From assembly GCA_902386085.1 (NCBI GenBank), contig CABMIA010000136.1, positions 1-21,743 of the forward strand: DNA of 21,743 nucleotides. Direction: 5' to 3'. Below, in pieces: positions 6,919-14,894 of this stretch; position 1 is the first letter of the stretch; each line of letters begins with the position of its first letter. The position numbers and the translations under genes were made by a program. The notes under the pieces are model-generated. The model was given only the letters and a program-made list of their open reading frames with translations. It searched no databases and was not told the origin of the DNA. This stretch comes from an uncultured archaeon (GTDB lineage: Archaea > Halobacteriota > Methanosarcinia > Methanosarcinales > Methanoperedenaceae).

Positions 6919-6953
6919 TTGACAGCCCTCCCGAACAACTGACAACTTGACAG
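6912..6953. promoter_or_regulatory. Paired TGACA direct repeats over the cassette's first start codon
   Basis: CTGACATTTGACAG (6912-6925) and CTGACAACTTGACAG (6939-6953) are imperfect copies, giving four TGACA boxes with spacings of 7, 20 and 8 bases. The first copy covers the ATG of the 42-residue gene and the second lies where its transcript would begin. This is a good position for an autoregulatory operator. Confidence 0.5.
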
Positions 6954-6971
6954 AGCCATCCTCCCATAATC

Positions 6972-6979
6972 CTTATATC
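6972..6979. promoter_or_regulatory. TATA-like element in the divergent promoter region
   Basis: CTTATATC lies between the divergent cassette (start 6918, -) and the ferritin-like gene (start 7012, +). It is about 35 bases before the latter's GTG, which suits a short leader carrying the GGTGA site. It could also serve the - strand. Confidence 0.3.
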
Positions 6980-7011
6980 AGAACAAATCAAATATTACAC
7001 AGGGTGAAATA

Positions 7012-7422
7012 GTGTCAGATGAACTTTTGGAACTGTTAAATAAAGCGATAGCACGAGAACTCGGGGTAAGTATACAGTATATGTGGCAGCATGTGATGGC
7101 CATAGGAATGAAAAGTCCTGAAATAAAAGATATTTTTGAGGACATAGCCATCGTGGAGATGAAGCATGCTGAGAAGATCGCTGAACGCCTTTTCTACCTT
7201 GGAGCGGTTCCGACCACAAAACCAACGCCAATAAATGTGGGTGATTCCCTGGATGAGATGATCGGGCTTGACCTCAGGGCAGAAGATGAAGCCATTGAGC
7301 TATATTCCGAGATCATAAAAGTAGCTGACAGGGAAGAAGATTCTACAACAAGGCTGCTGTTTGAGGAGATTCTTACTGATGAAGAGGAGCACAAGCACAC
7401 GTTCACGATACTGTTGAAATAA
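7012..7422 (+). CDS. Ferritin-like diiron protein (bacterioferritin-like)
   Basis: A 136-residue four-helix protein. The diiron pattern is visible: E16 in helix A, E49 with H52 (EMKHAEK) in helix B, a Glu near 91-95 (AEDEAIELY) in helix C, and E124/H127 (DEEEHKH) in helix D. It is shorter than classical bacterioferritin (about 155-160), lacks an obvious haem Met, and the C-terminal fifth helix is missing. Family roles are iron oxidation and storage or peroxide removal in the cytoplasm. The start is GTG with GGTGA at 7003-7007, matching the archaeal 16S tail. A T-run at 7490-7496 may end the transcript. Confidence 0.85.
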   Translation: MSDELLELLNKAIARELGVSIQYMWQHVMAIGMKSPEIKDIFEDIAIVEMKHAEKIAERLFYLGAVPTTKPTPINVGDSLDEMIGLDLRAEDEAIELYSEIIKVADREEDSTTRLLFEEILTDEEEHKHTFTILLK

Positions 7423-7550
7423 TAACGATAGCAATTAAAATTTCGACACATGTTTTTAATACTGTGCTGGAGCATCCTCTATTAGTTACCTTTTTTTAAA
7501 CATAAAAGTATATTGCGGAAGAAGTTGAGACAGGTTGGAGAAATTATTGC

Positions 7551-8492
7551 ATGCTAAAAATAACCGCAGGTTCCCGCCTCCATATAACTCTCATCGACAT
7601 GAATGCCTCCATAGGCAGGGTGGATGGGGGTATCGGGCTCACGCTCGATAGCCCGGTTATCAGCTTAACGGCCGAAAAATCCGATATTCTTGAAATAACG
7701 GGCATTAGCGAACATATTGAACGCATGAAAAACAGCGCCATGAAGCTCCTGCCTGACGGCGCGGGAATACGCATCAGCATAGAAAAAGACTATCCATCCC
7801 ACACCGGTCTTGGATCCGGGACGCAGGCTTCTCTTGCTGCAGGAACGGCTGTGAACATGATATACGATCTGGGTTTCAGTACAAATGAAATTGCAATAAA
7901 AGTAGGCCGCGGAGGGACAAGCGGCATAGGCGTGGCTGCGTTTGAAAGCGGCGGCTTTATCCTTGATGGCGGTCACAGGTTTGCCGAAAAGAAGGATTTC
8001 CTCCCATCATCTGCAAGCAGGCTCCCCCCTGCGCCTGTTTTACTGAGAAGGGATTTCCCGGACTGGAATATCGTGGTCGCAGTACCGGAGCAAAAAGGCG
8101 CTTCTTTGAAAAAAGAGGTGGATATCTTCCAGAAAGAATGCCCTGTGCCTCTGGAAGAAGTTGAAAAATTATCACATATCCTACTGATGCAGCTTCTTCC
8201 GGCAATTGTTGAAGAAGATATTGAGACCTTCGGCAAAAGTATCAATGCGATCCAGGAACTCGGATTTAAAAAAAGGGAAGTGAAACTTCAACAGGCTTCC
8301 TCAAAGCTGATGCAGGTGTTGAGGGACGGAGGAGCATACGGCGCAGGTATGAGCTCGTTCGGACCGACTGTGTATGCATTTGGTGAAGATGCGGCAGACC
8401 TGAAAAGAATAGCCCTTGAATTTATCGGGGATAAAGGGCATGTATTTATTACAAAGGCGAGGAACGTGGGAGCGGGAATAGAAACTATTTAA
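7551..8492 (+). CDS. mptG: Beta-ribofuranosylaminobenzene 5'-phosphate synthase
   Basis: A 313-residue GHMP-superfamily enzyme. It condenses 4-hydroxybenzoate or p-aminobenzoate with phosphoribosyl pyrophosphate, a committed step of tetrahydromethanopterin synthesis. Family marks are SRLHITLIDMNASIGRVDGG at 8-27, the glycine-rich loop HTGLGSGTQASLAAG at 84-98, a GRGGTSGIGVAAFESGGFI block, and the late GAGMSSFGPTVYA. Length is normal. GTTGGAG around 7534-7540 serves as a ribosome site. Its presence means the organism makes methanopterin C1 carriers, which supports a methanogen or methanotrophic archaeon. The 105-base gap to the aRF1 gene suggests separate transcription. Confidence 0.92.
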   Translation: MLKITAGSRLHITLIDMNASIGRVDGGIGLTLDSPVISLTAEKSDILEITGISEHIERMKNSAMKLLPDGAGIRISIEKDYPSHTGLGSGTQASLAAGTAVNMIYDLGFSTNEIAIKVGRGGTSGIGVAAFESGGFILDGGHRFAEKKDFLPSSASRLPPAPVLLRRDFPDWNIVVAVPEQKGASLKKEVDIFQKECPVPLEEVEKLSHILLMQLLPAIVEEDIETFGKSINAIQELGFKKREVKLQQASSKLMQVLRDGGAYGAGMSSFGPTVYAFGEDAADLKRIALEFIGDKGHVFITKARNVGAGIETI

Positions 8493-8597
8493 TTTCCTCA
8501 CCCCGGCGGAATATACAAATTACGCCGACTCAACATTTATCTATATTCAGCAAATATAAAGATGTCAAATCTTCTATTTTTGTAGGAGCTTAATCCA

Positions 8598-9845
8598 ATG
8601 GTCGAATCAGAAGCACATAAGAAATACGAATTCAAAAGGACGCTTGAGGCGCTCCGTAATAAAAAAGGCAGAGGTACGGAACTTATCTCGCTCTACATCC
8701 CGCACGATAAACAGGTACATGAAGTAGCAAGCCAGTTGCGGGAGGAGTTCGGCCAGGCATCCAACATCAAATCAAGAGTGACAAGGCAGAACGTCACGGG
8801 AGCTATTGAATCCCTGCTTTCAAGACTTAAACTTATACCGAAGGCTCCCGAGAACGGAGTGGTTATTTTTTGCGGCGCAGTGGACGTAGGCGCAAACAAG
8901 ACTGATATGGAGACATATATTATCGAGCCGCCTGAACCTATCACGTCTTACAAGTACCATTGCGACTCAGCCTTCCTTCTCACGCCGCTTGAGGATATGC
9001 TCCATGAGAAAAAAAGCTACGGTCTTATTGTTCTTGACAGGCGGGAAGCCACGATTGGTTTATTGCGCGGGAAACATATCGAGGAAATGGCGCATCTTAC
9101 CTCTACTGTCCCGGGGAAGCAGCGAAAAGGCGGCCAGAGTTCGCACAGGTTCCAGCAACTGCGCCTTATCGCTATCAATGAGTTCTATACCCGTATAGGG
9201 GATGCGGCAAGCGAAGTTTTCCTGGGCGTTGACCCGAAGGATCTTCAGGGTATCTACATAGGAGGGCCGTCGCCAACGAAATAAGAATTCGAAAGCGGCG
9301 AATTCCTGAACCATGAGATACAGAAAAAGATTCTAGGGCTTTTCGATGTGGCATACACCGATGAGTCAGGGCTGTATGAGCTTTTTGATAAACTTGGCGA
9401 TGCTTTGCAGGATGTCGAGGTCGTTAAGGAAAAGAAATACATGGAGCGCTTCCTGAAAGAACTGGTGAGCGATTCAGGGCTTGCCTCATACGGGGAAGAG
9501 CAGGTCAGGAAAAATCTCCAGATGGGGTCGGTCGATACCCTCCTTCTTTCAGACGGGCTCAGGAAGCTCCGCCTTACCATTAAATGCGGCAACTGCGGAT
9601 TTGAGGAAAAGAAAACCATTACGAAAAGAGCAGGCGAAGAGGATTACCAGCCAGGGAATTGCCTGAAGTGCGGGTCAGGCCTGAGTATCCAGGAGTCAGT
9701 GGATATCGTGGATGAACTTTCAACCAATGCAGACCAGATGACCACGAACACGGTTTTCATATCCAGCGATTTTGAAGAAGGGAACCAGTTGCTCACCGCG
9801 TTTGGCGGGATAGGCGCAATCCTGAGATACAAGACAGGGATATGA
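8598..9845 (+). CDS. prf1: Peptide chain release factor aRF1, interrupted by an in-frame TAA
   Basis: aRF1 recognises all three stop codons and releases the finished peptide. Across the whole span there is one continuous frame of 415 sense positions plus an internal stop, the usual family length. NIKS (56-59) and YHCDSAF (120-126) are the stop-reading elements, and GGQ (178-180) is the catalytic loop. Codon 229 is TAA (9282-9284) instead of the expected Glu codon. Translation past it continues directly as EFESGEFLNHEIQKKIL, conserved aRF1 sequence, then a C-terminal domain with CGNC and CLKC pairs. The break falls between domain 2 and domain 3. AGGAG at 8584-8588 supports the start. A downstream GTG (9348) could start domain 3 alone, with only a weak ribosome site. 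Sequencing error, recent mutation or programmed read-through all remain possible. Confidence 0.93.
9282..9284 (+). other. In-frame TAA at the aRF1 domain 2/3 boundary
   Basis: Context AAA TAA GAA. Upstream and downstream codons are in the same frame and both encode conserved aRF1 sequence, so the change is a single substitution (GAA to TAA), not a frameshift. Many other genes in this window end in TAA, so TAA is a genuine stop codon here. Confidence 0.9.
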
Positions 9846-9854
9846 ATTTAGATC

Positions 9855-10217
9855 ATGAAAGCGAAACTCAGGGGTCATCACCTTATCTGCCTTAATTTTT
9901 TCAGAGGAGAAGGCTATTCAGAGGATTTTATCAGTAATATTCGTTCAGTCATCGGTAAAGACCTGGTGGAAATAGTTGAAGGTCCGGACGAAGTTTGCGC
10001 CAGGTGCTCGTACCTGAAAGAGAATAAGTGTTCAAGTAACGAATATACAGATGAGAAAATCCTGCTGCAGGATAAGGAAGCACTTCGGCTTCTTCGATTT
10101 AAGTCCGGGGAGATAGTTGATTGGAAGATCATTTCAGATAAACTACCTGAAATTATTGAAGAGTGGAAGGTTGAATTTTGCCTGGATTGCGGATACATGA
10201 AAGTGTGTTTCGGTTAG
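9855..10217 (+). CDS. DUF1284 family Cys-rich protein
   Basis: A 120-residue protein. It opens with LRGHHLICLNFFRGEGYSEDF, the DUF1284 signature, followed by DEVCARCSYLKENKCSS and a C-terminal CLDCGYMKVC. The family is predicted to bind an iron-sulfur cluster through these cysteines; its function is unknown. All expected cysteines (CxxC, single C, CxxC, C) are present. It begins nine bases after the aRF1 stop with no Shine-Dalgarno of its own, so it may be co-transcribed with the aRF1 gene. Confidence 0.85.
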   Translation: MKAKLRGHHLICLNFFRGEGYSEDFISNIRSVIGKDLVEIVEGPDEVCARCSYLKENKCSSNEYTDEKILLQDKEALRLLRFKSGEIVDWKIISDKLPEIIEEWKVEFCLDCGYMKVCFG

Positions 10218-10242
10218 ATTCGATTTGCTCTCTGCCGAAATC

Positions 10243-10252
10243 CTTAAATATA
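10243..10252 (+). promoter_or_regulatory. TATA-like box for the DUF234 ATPase, fixes its start
   Basis: CTTAAATATA is centred about 26 bases before the GTG at 10273. That spacing places transcription initiation at the GTG and argues against the longer reading from the TTG at 10225, which lies upstream of the box. Confidence 0.45.
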
Positions 10253-10272
10253 GTAGTTTGATACTAAGTAAT

Positions 10273-11664
10273 GTGTTACTTAAATTTATAGACAGGGACG
10301 ATGAATTAAGAGCGCTTGAGGAGAGGTATAGTTCAGGGAGACCTGAATTTTTCATAATCTATGGCAGGAGGAGGGTAGGAAAAACAGAACTGATAAAGAG
10401 ATTTGCCTCAGGAAAAGACCATTTCTATTTTCTTGCAAAGGAACAGCCCATTGAATTAGAGATAGAGCGTTTCAGGGAGAAGTTTGCGGAAAAATTTGAC
10501 ATGCATATCGAAAGGAATGGGGAATGGGAAAAAATATTTAAAACTATCCTTGATAAAATAAATCAAAAGAGTAAATTCATATTCATAATAGATGAATTTC
10601 CTTTCTGGATATCGAAACACAGGCCAATACTCTCTGAATTCCAGTATCTTTGGGATGAATTGTTGGGCAATAAGAATGTATTCTTGATCCTCTCAGGGTC
10701 TTCTGTTTCAATGATGGAAAATGAGGTTCTTGCTTACAAATCTCCATTGTACGGCAGGAGAACCGGACAGCTCAAGATAGAGCCAATGAAATTGGGATGC
10801 CTGCAGGAGTTTCTTCCCGGCTATTCGGTTGAAGACCTGTTCAGGGTTTACGGGGCGGTTGGAGGGGTGCCTTTCTATCTTAAGGAATTTAATGATGGTC
10901 TGACGGTCAGCGAGAATATTAAGAATACCTTTTTCAACAAGTCAAGCCTGCTCTACGTGGAAGCAGAAATATTACTGAGGGAGGAGTTAAGAGAAGTAAC
11001 CACTTATTTTAATATAATGAAAGCAATAATTGACGGTGCCACAAAACTGGCTGAAATATCCTCAAAATCAAGGGTTGACATAACCAACATTAACAAATAT
11101 CTCTCGACCCTGATAAACCTCGGGTTGGTGAGAAAAGAGTACCCTGTTACCCAGCCACCCAAATTTAAAAATTTTCTTTATGTGTTAAATGATAATTATT
11201 TCCGGTTCTGGCTGCGATATGTCTATCCGTACCAGGAGGAAATCGAGGAGGACGTGGCTACAGTTTTAAAAATATTCGAGGATGATTATTCAAGATACAT
11301 GGGTCTCATTTTTGAGGATATTTGCAAAAAAAGCATAAGAGACTTCAGAATCCCGATTTTCAACTTTCCAGGTACTAAAACTGGAACGTGGTGGCATAAA
11401 GAACAGGAAATCGACATAATTGCCCTGAACGATACCACAAAAGAAGTCCTTTTCTGCGAATGCAAGTGGCAAAGTGAGGTTAATGCAAAAAAAATTTTTG
11501 CAGAGTTGAAGGAAAAAGCAAAGTCTGTGCAGTGGAACAATGGCAGCAGGAAGGAATACTATGCTATTTTCGCGAAGAGTTTTATGGGAATAACAGAGGA
11601 GCCGGATCTGATGTTATTTGATTTGAATGATTTTGAGAAAGCTATGAAGCCCCGAAATTCCTGA
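10273..11664 (+). CDS. Archaeal AAA-type ATPase with DUF234 C-terminal domain
   Basis: About 463 residues from the GTG at 10273. A Walker A loop GRRRVGKT (K37) follows the typical opening FIDRDDELRALEERY. Walker B is FIFIIDEFPFW, and a sensor-like LILSGSSVSMME precedes SPLYGRRTGQLKIEP, all standard for the archaeal MJ-type ATPase family. A winged-helix region lies near 255-320. The C-terminal DUF234 domain has EIDIIAL and FCECKW, resembling a PD-(D/E)xK nuclease core. These ATPases are common, multicopy and often mobile in archaea; their biological role is not established. The frame stays open upstream to a TTG at 10225, but those 16 residues do not resemble the family. Confidence 0.9.
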   Translation: MLLKFIDRDDELRALEERYSSGRPEFFIIYGRRRVGKTELIKRFASGKDHFYFLAKEQPIELEIERFREKFAEKFDMHIERNGEWEKIFKTILDKINQKSKFIFIIDEFPFWISKHRPILSEFQYLWDELLGNKNVFLILSGSSVSMMENEVLAYKSPLYGRRTGQLKIEPMKLGCLQEFLPGYSVEDLFRVYGAVGGVPFYLKEFNDGLTVSENIKNTFFNKSSLLYVEAEILLREELREVTTYFNIMKAIIDGATKLAEISSKSRVDITNINKYLSTLINLGLVRKEYPVTQPPKFKNFLYVLNDNYFRFWLRYVYPYQEEIEEDVATVLKIFEDDYSRYMGLIFEDICKKSIRDFRIPIFNFPGTKTGTWWHKEQEIDIIALNDTTKEVLFCECKWQSEVNAKKIFAELKEKAKSVQWNNGSRKEYYAIFAKSFMGITEEPDLMLFDLNDFEKAMKPRNS

Positions 11665-11695
11665 GTTTTGATAGAGAGAAGCTGATAGAAAGCCG

Positions 11696-12391
11696 TTACC
11701 TTAAGAGTTCAGCAGGTATCTTCCCACTATGCACCGCAGTTGCCACAAGCGCGCCGTCTAATCCTATTTTTTTCAATGCATTAATGTCGTTCATATCCCT
11801 GATTCCTCCCCCGGCAAGAACGCCGTGATCGGATAACCCGGCTATTTCCTTATAGAAGTCCTCATCAATTCCGGCGCTTGTGCCGACTTTATTCAGCTCA
11901 AGTATTATGATGTCTTCAATGTCATACTCATTTAACTGTTTCACAAGCTCCTGGGGTTCGATCATCAGGTTTTTATCTTTTGTAAGCACCCTGCCATTTT
12001 TAATGTCGATGCTAACATTGATCCTGCCTGGAAATTGTCCTGATGCGTTCGCGATCAATTCAAGGGATGCGGTTTCAGTGCCCAGTATCGCTATATCTGC
12101 AATCCCGGCGCATTTTTCAAGATCATTCATGTTCTCAACGCCAATATCAACCATCGTTCTTGTTTTTGCGGATATATTTTTAATAAGCCCAAAATTATCC
12201 CCGGTATGCTGTAAACGATCAAGGTCAGCAATATAAACCTCCTTCGGCGAAAGTACTGAGATTATTTCAATTGGATTTGACGTATCACATACGCTGCTGC
12301 TTTGAAGAGGCCTGTACTTTTCCCTCTCACCTCTCACAGCATGGACTGCATTGCCATTAAGTATGTCAAGAACAAAAATATTTCGAAACAT
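11696..12391 (-). CDS. HisA/HisF-related TIM-barrel protein
   Basis: A 231-residue beta/alpha barrel. The opening FVLDILNGNAVHAVRGER corresponds to the HisA first strand with its catalytic Asp (D9) and phosphate contacts. VYIADLDRL, VDIGVEN, VSIDIKNG and VLAGGGIRDMNDI correspond to later strands, the last being the second phosphate-binding site. It belongs to the archaeal hisA/hisF-related group (TIGR00734), not to true HisA, and its substrate is unknown. It starts six bases after the receiver-domain gene, so the two are likely co-transcribed, though no functional link is evident. Confidence 0.85.
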   Translation of the reverse strand: MFRNIFVLDILNGNAVHAVRGEREKYRPLQSSSVCDTSNPIEIISVLSPKEVYIADLDRLQHTGDNFGLIKNISAKTRTMVDIGVENMNDLEKCAGIADIAILGTETASLELIANASGQFPGRINVSIDIKNGRVLTKDKNLMIEPQELVKQLNEYDIEDIIILELNKVGTSAGIDEDFYKEIAGLSDHGVLAGGGIRDMNDINALKKIGLDGALVATAVHSGKIPAELLR

Positions 12392-12397
12392 TTCTTG

Positions 12398-12778
12398 TCA
12401 ATTTCGTTGCAAAATGGTGCTGATCCTTGCTTTCAGTTCATTCAAATCAAACGGTTTTGTAATGTAGTCATCTGCACCTAATTCCAGGCCCGCCATTTTA
12501 TCAACTGCCCCGCCCATCCCGGTCAGCATAATTATTGGAATCGATCTTGTCGACCTGCCCTTTCTAAGTTTGTTGCATATCTCATAGCCCGTCATATCCG
12601 GGAGCATAAGATCTAATAAGATCAAATCCGGAAGTTCACTTTTCGCTTTCCGGATGGCCCCATCGCCCGTAAATGCTTCGATTACATCGTAGTTATCGGA
12701 TTCAAGAGATATTCTCAATGCATTGACCGTACCTTTCTCATCGTCCACAACCAGGATTTTGGTCCGCTTTTGTTCCAT
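12398..12778 (-). CDS. Stand-alone response-regulator receiver domain
   Basis: A 126-residue CheY-like protein with nothing besides the receiver domain. Acidic pair D12/D13, phosphorylated D56, T86 and K108 are all present, so it should be phosphorylatable. It has no DNA-binding output, so it acts through protein contacts, as many archaeal receivers do. It lies 56 bases after uvrC and six bases before the HisA/HisF-like gene, all on the - strand. The cognate kinase is not in the window. Confidence 0.9.
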   Translation of the reverse strand: MEQKRTKILVVDDEKGTVNALRISLESDNYDVIEAFTGDGAIRKAKSELPDLILLDLMLPDMTGYEICNKLRKGRSTRSIPIIMLTGMGGAVDKMAGLELGADDYITKPFDLNELKARISTILQRN

Positions 12779-12834
12779 TTTTTTAATGATAATCTTCTAC
12801 CTACTTAATTATTGCTGATTTCCAGATTTCCGCT

Positions 12835-14598
12835 TCAAAGCTTTTCATGAAAAAACTCCCATACAGCCAGAACGTCTTTCTTCCTTATCCCGGGCACTTT
12901 CCCGATCTCGAAAACCGGAGCTTTCCTCAACTCTTCAACTGATCCGAAATACCGAAGCAATGCCATTTTTTTCTTTTCCCCTATCCCTTTTATTTCATCA
13001 AGCTCCGACTTCACAATTCTCCTGCCCCTGAGTTTCCTGTGATATCCCACAGCGAACCTGTGCGCTTCGTCCCTGATCCTCTGCAAGAGCAGAAGCTCCG
13101 GTGAATCCTTCGGCAGGATGACAGGGGCATCCCTCCCTGGAAGGAAAATGTATTCGAACTCCTTTGCAAGTGCAGCCGTGGGAAGCTCAAGGCCAAGTGC
13201 CGAAAGCGCAGCGATGGCGGCGTTTAACTGCCCTTTTCCCCCGTCGATCAATACAAGATCCGGCATCCTCTTCCCCTCTTCTTTCCTGCGTGCATAAGCC
13301 CGCGAGACCACTTCGCCCATCATGGCAAAATCATCCGCGCCCTCTATCGTTTTGATCCTGAAACGGCGGTAATTCTTCTTGTCAGGCTCCCCGTTCTCAA
13401 ACGCTACAAGAGAGCCTGTCGCATCTGTTCCGCCGATGTTTGAGATATCGAATGCTTCGATAGTTGAGGGCAGGGCGGGGAGATCAAGGGCTTTCTGCAA
13501 ACCGGGAAGCGCCTCGTTCTTGCCTTTCACTTCAGCGAGCATTTTCTGGTTGAGGTGCATTCTTGCGTTCTCCTGGGCAAGGTTCATCAAACCTTTCTCC
13601 ACGCTGCTCTTCGGTGTTTTGAGTTTTGAACCCTTTTCAGAGAGCCAGCGTAATATGGATCCGTCATCGAGTTCAACTGATATGATTATTTCTTCAGGCG
13701 GTGCAGCGTCCTGGTAATACTGTTTGATAAAGCTTGAAAGCACCTCGGTCTCATCTGACCCTGCTGTATTCAGTGAAAATGTGTCCCTGCCCCTGAGTTT
13801 CCCTTCGCTTATGTGGAAGAGCTGGAGGCTGCCCGTTGTTCCTGAAACTGCAAATGCGATTATATCCTGTTCCTTGACGCCCGGGGCGCTAACGCGCTGC
13901 TTTTCAGAAAGTTCCAGCAGGGCGTTTACCTGGTCCCTGATGCGCGCTGCGGCCTCGTAATCCTGCGCCTCTGACAGCCTTTCCATCTCTTTTTTCAGGT
14001 CATGGATGAGCTGGGTACGCTTTCCTTTGAGGAAGTTCGCAACGTTGTTTATGATATCAAGATATTCCTCCCTCGTCACCTCACCTATACATGGGGCAGC
14101 GCATTGTTTGATGTAGAGGTTCAGGCACGGTGGGCACGGGATGTTTTTCTTGCACCGCCTAATCCCGAAACTTGATGCCATCCGTATCAGTTCTCGCACT
14201 GCCTTTGAACTCGGGTAAGGACCGAAATACTGCGCCCCGTCCGGTGCTCTTCTTCGGGCAATGCAGATGCGGGGAAAATCTTCATTCGTTATCTTGATGA
14301 AAGGATACGCCTTATCGTCCCGGAGTCGCACATTATAGCGGGGCCTGTGTTCTTTTATGAGATTGGATTCAAGCACCAGCGCCTCGACCTCATTCTCTGT
14401 GGCTATATATTCAAAATCCTCAAGGTTCCTGACAAGCATCCTTGTCTTGGGAGAATCCTGTTCCCTGAAATACTGGCTCACCCTGTCGCGCAGGGAGGCT
14501 GCTTTTCCAACATAGATGACATTGTCATCTTTGTCTTTCATGATGTAAACGCCAGGGGAATCCGGGAGTTTTTTTGCATCTCCGATGGTTTTGGTCAT
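12835..14598 (-). CDS. uvrC: UvrABC excinuclease subunit C
   Basis: A 587-residue nuclease that makes both incisions around bulky DNA lesions in the bacterial-type UvrABC pathway. The GIY-YIG domain is at the N-terminus (GVYIM 16-20, IYVGKA 28-33, R39). A UVR motif that contacts UvrB lies around 195-235. The RNase H-like second nuclease domain begins at FDISNIGG and contains LVLIDGGKGQLNAA. A C-terminal helix-hairpin-helix pair (IKGIGEKKKMALL, VPGIRKKDVLAV) binds DNA. The enzyme is bacterial in origin; several Methanosarcinales and haloarchaea hold uvrABC by ancient transfer. Length is normal and no damage is visible. uvrA and uvrB are not in the window. Confidence 0.96.
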   Translation of the reverse strand: MTKTIGDAKKLPDSPGVYIMKDKDDNVIYVGKAASLRDRVSQYFREQDSPKTRMLVRNLEDFEYIATENEVEALVLESNLIKEHRPRYNVRLRDDKAYPFIKITNEDFPRICIARRRAPDGAQYFGPYPSSKAVRELIRMASSFGIRRCKKNIPCPPCLNLYIKQCAAPCIGEVTREEYLDIINNVANFLKGKRTQLIHDLKKEMERLSEAQDYEAAARIRDQVNALLELSEKQRVSAPGVKEQDIIAFAVSGTTGSLQLFHISEGKLRGRDTFSLNTAGSDETEVLSSFIKQYYQDAAPPEEIIISVELDDGSILRWLSEKGSKLKTPKSSVEKGLMNLAQENARMHLNQKMLAEVKGKNEALPGLQKALDLPALPSTIEAFDISNIGGTDATGSLVAFENGEPDKKNYRRFRIKTIEGADDFAMMGEVVSRAYARRKEEGKRMPDLVLIDGGKGQLNAAIAALSALGLELPTAALAKEFEYIFLPGRDAPVILPKDSPELLLLQRIRDEAHRFAVGYHRKLRGRRIVKSELDEIKGIGEKKKMALLRYFGSVEELRKAPVFEIGKVPGIRKKDVLAVWEFFHEKL

Positions 14599-14694
14599 GC
14601 CCTTTAGAGTTTAATGATGCAGAAATGGCGGGATAAAAAAAATGATGATCCGATTGGAACCGGTTTATTTCTAACTATATCTTTTTCCGGGCTG

Positions 14695-14847
14695 TCATAC
14701 CCTTTTAACATTGCTTGACTGGCATGACGGGCAGGTTATCTTTTTCCCCAGACCCTTGAACCTGGTATCGCAGTCCTTGCACCTGTATTCAGTGCCCAGT
14801 TCTCCGGTGTCAATATCTATGCTTGTGGAGGAGTCTACTAAACACAT
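14695..14847 (-). CDS. 50-residue zinc-ribbon / rubredoxin-like protein (copy 1)
   Basis: Not a long frame but clear: a strong Shine-Dalgarno GAGGTGAG at 14851-14858, then an ATG and 50 codons. The protein opens MCLVDSSTSIDID and contains EYRCKDCDTRFKGLGKK and ITCPSCQSSNVKRV, two CxxC knuckles 12 residues apart. True rubredoxins have a wider loop and CPxCG, so a zinc ribbon (FmdB-like) or desulforedoxin-like fold fits better. It is a close paralogue of the gene at 15888-16040: same length, both with Cys at position 2, the same KG-GK middle. It sits directly downstream of nifB on the same strand. Confidence 0.8.
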   Translation of the reverse strand: MCLVDSSTSIDIDTGELGTEYRCKDCDTRFKGLGKKITCPSCQSSNVKRV

Positions 14848-14894
14848 AATCTCACCTCATTACGTAATGATTTTTCATGTTATTAAATCCTTTC

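Noticed and set aside
9282..9284. Reassignment of TAA to a sense codon in this organism
   Set aside because: Many intact genes in the window, such as the ferritin-like, fprA, mptG and CxxC genes, end in TAA at the family-typical length, so TAA still means stop.
10225..10272. Longer N-terminus of the DUF234 ATPase from a TTG
   Set aside because: The extra residues do not match the family opening, and the TATA-like box at 10243-10252 lies inside the extension.
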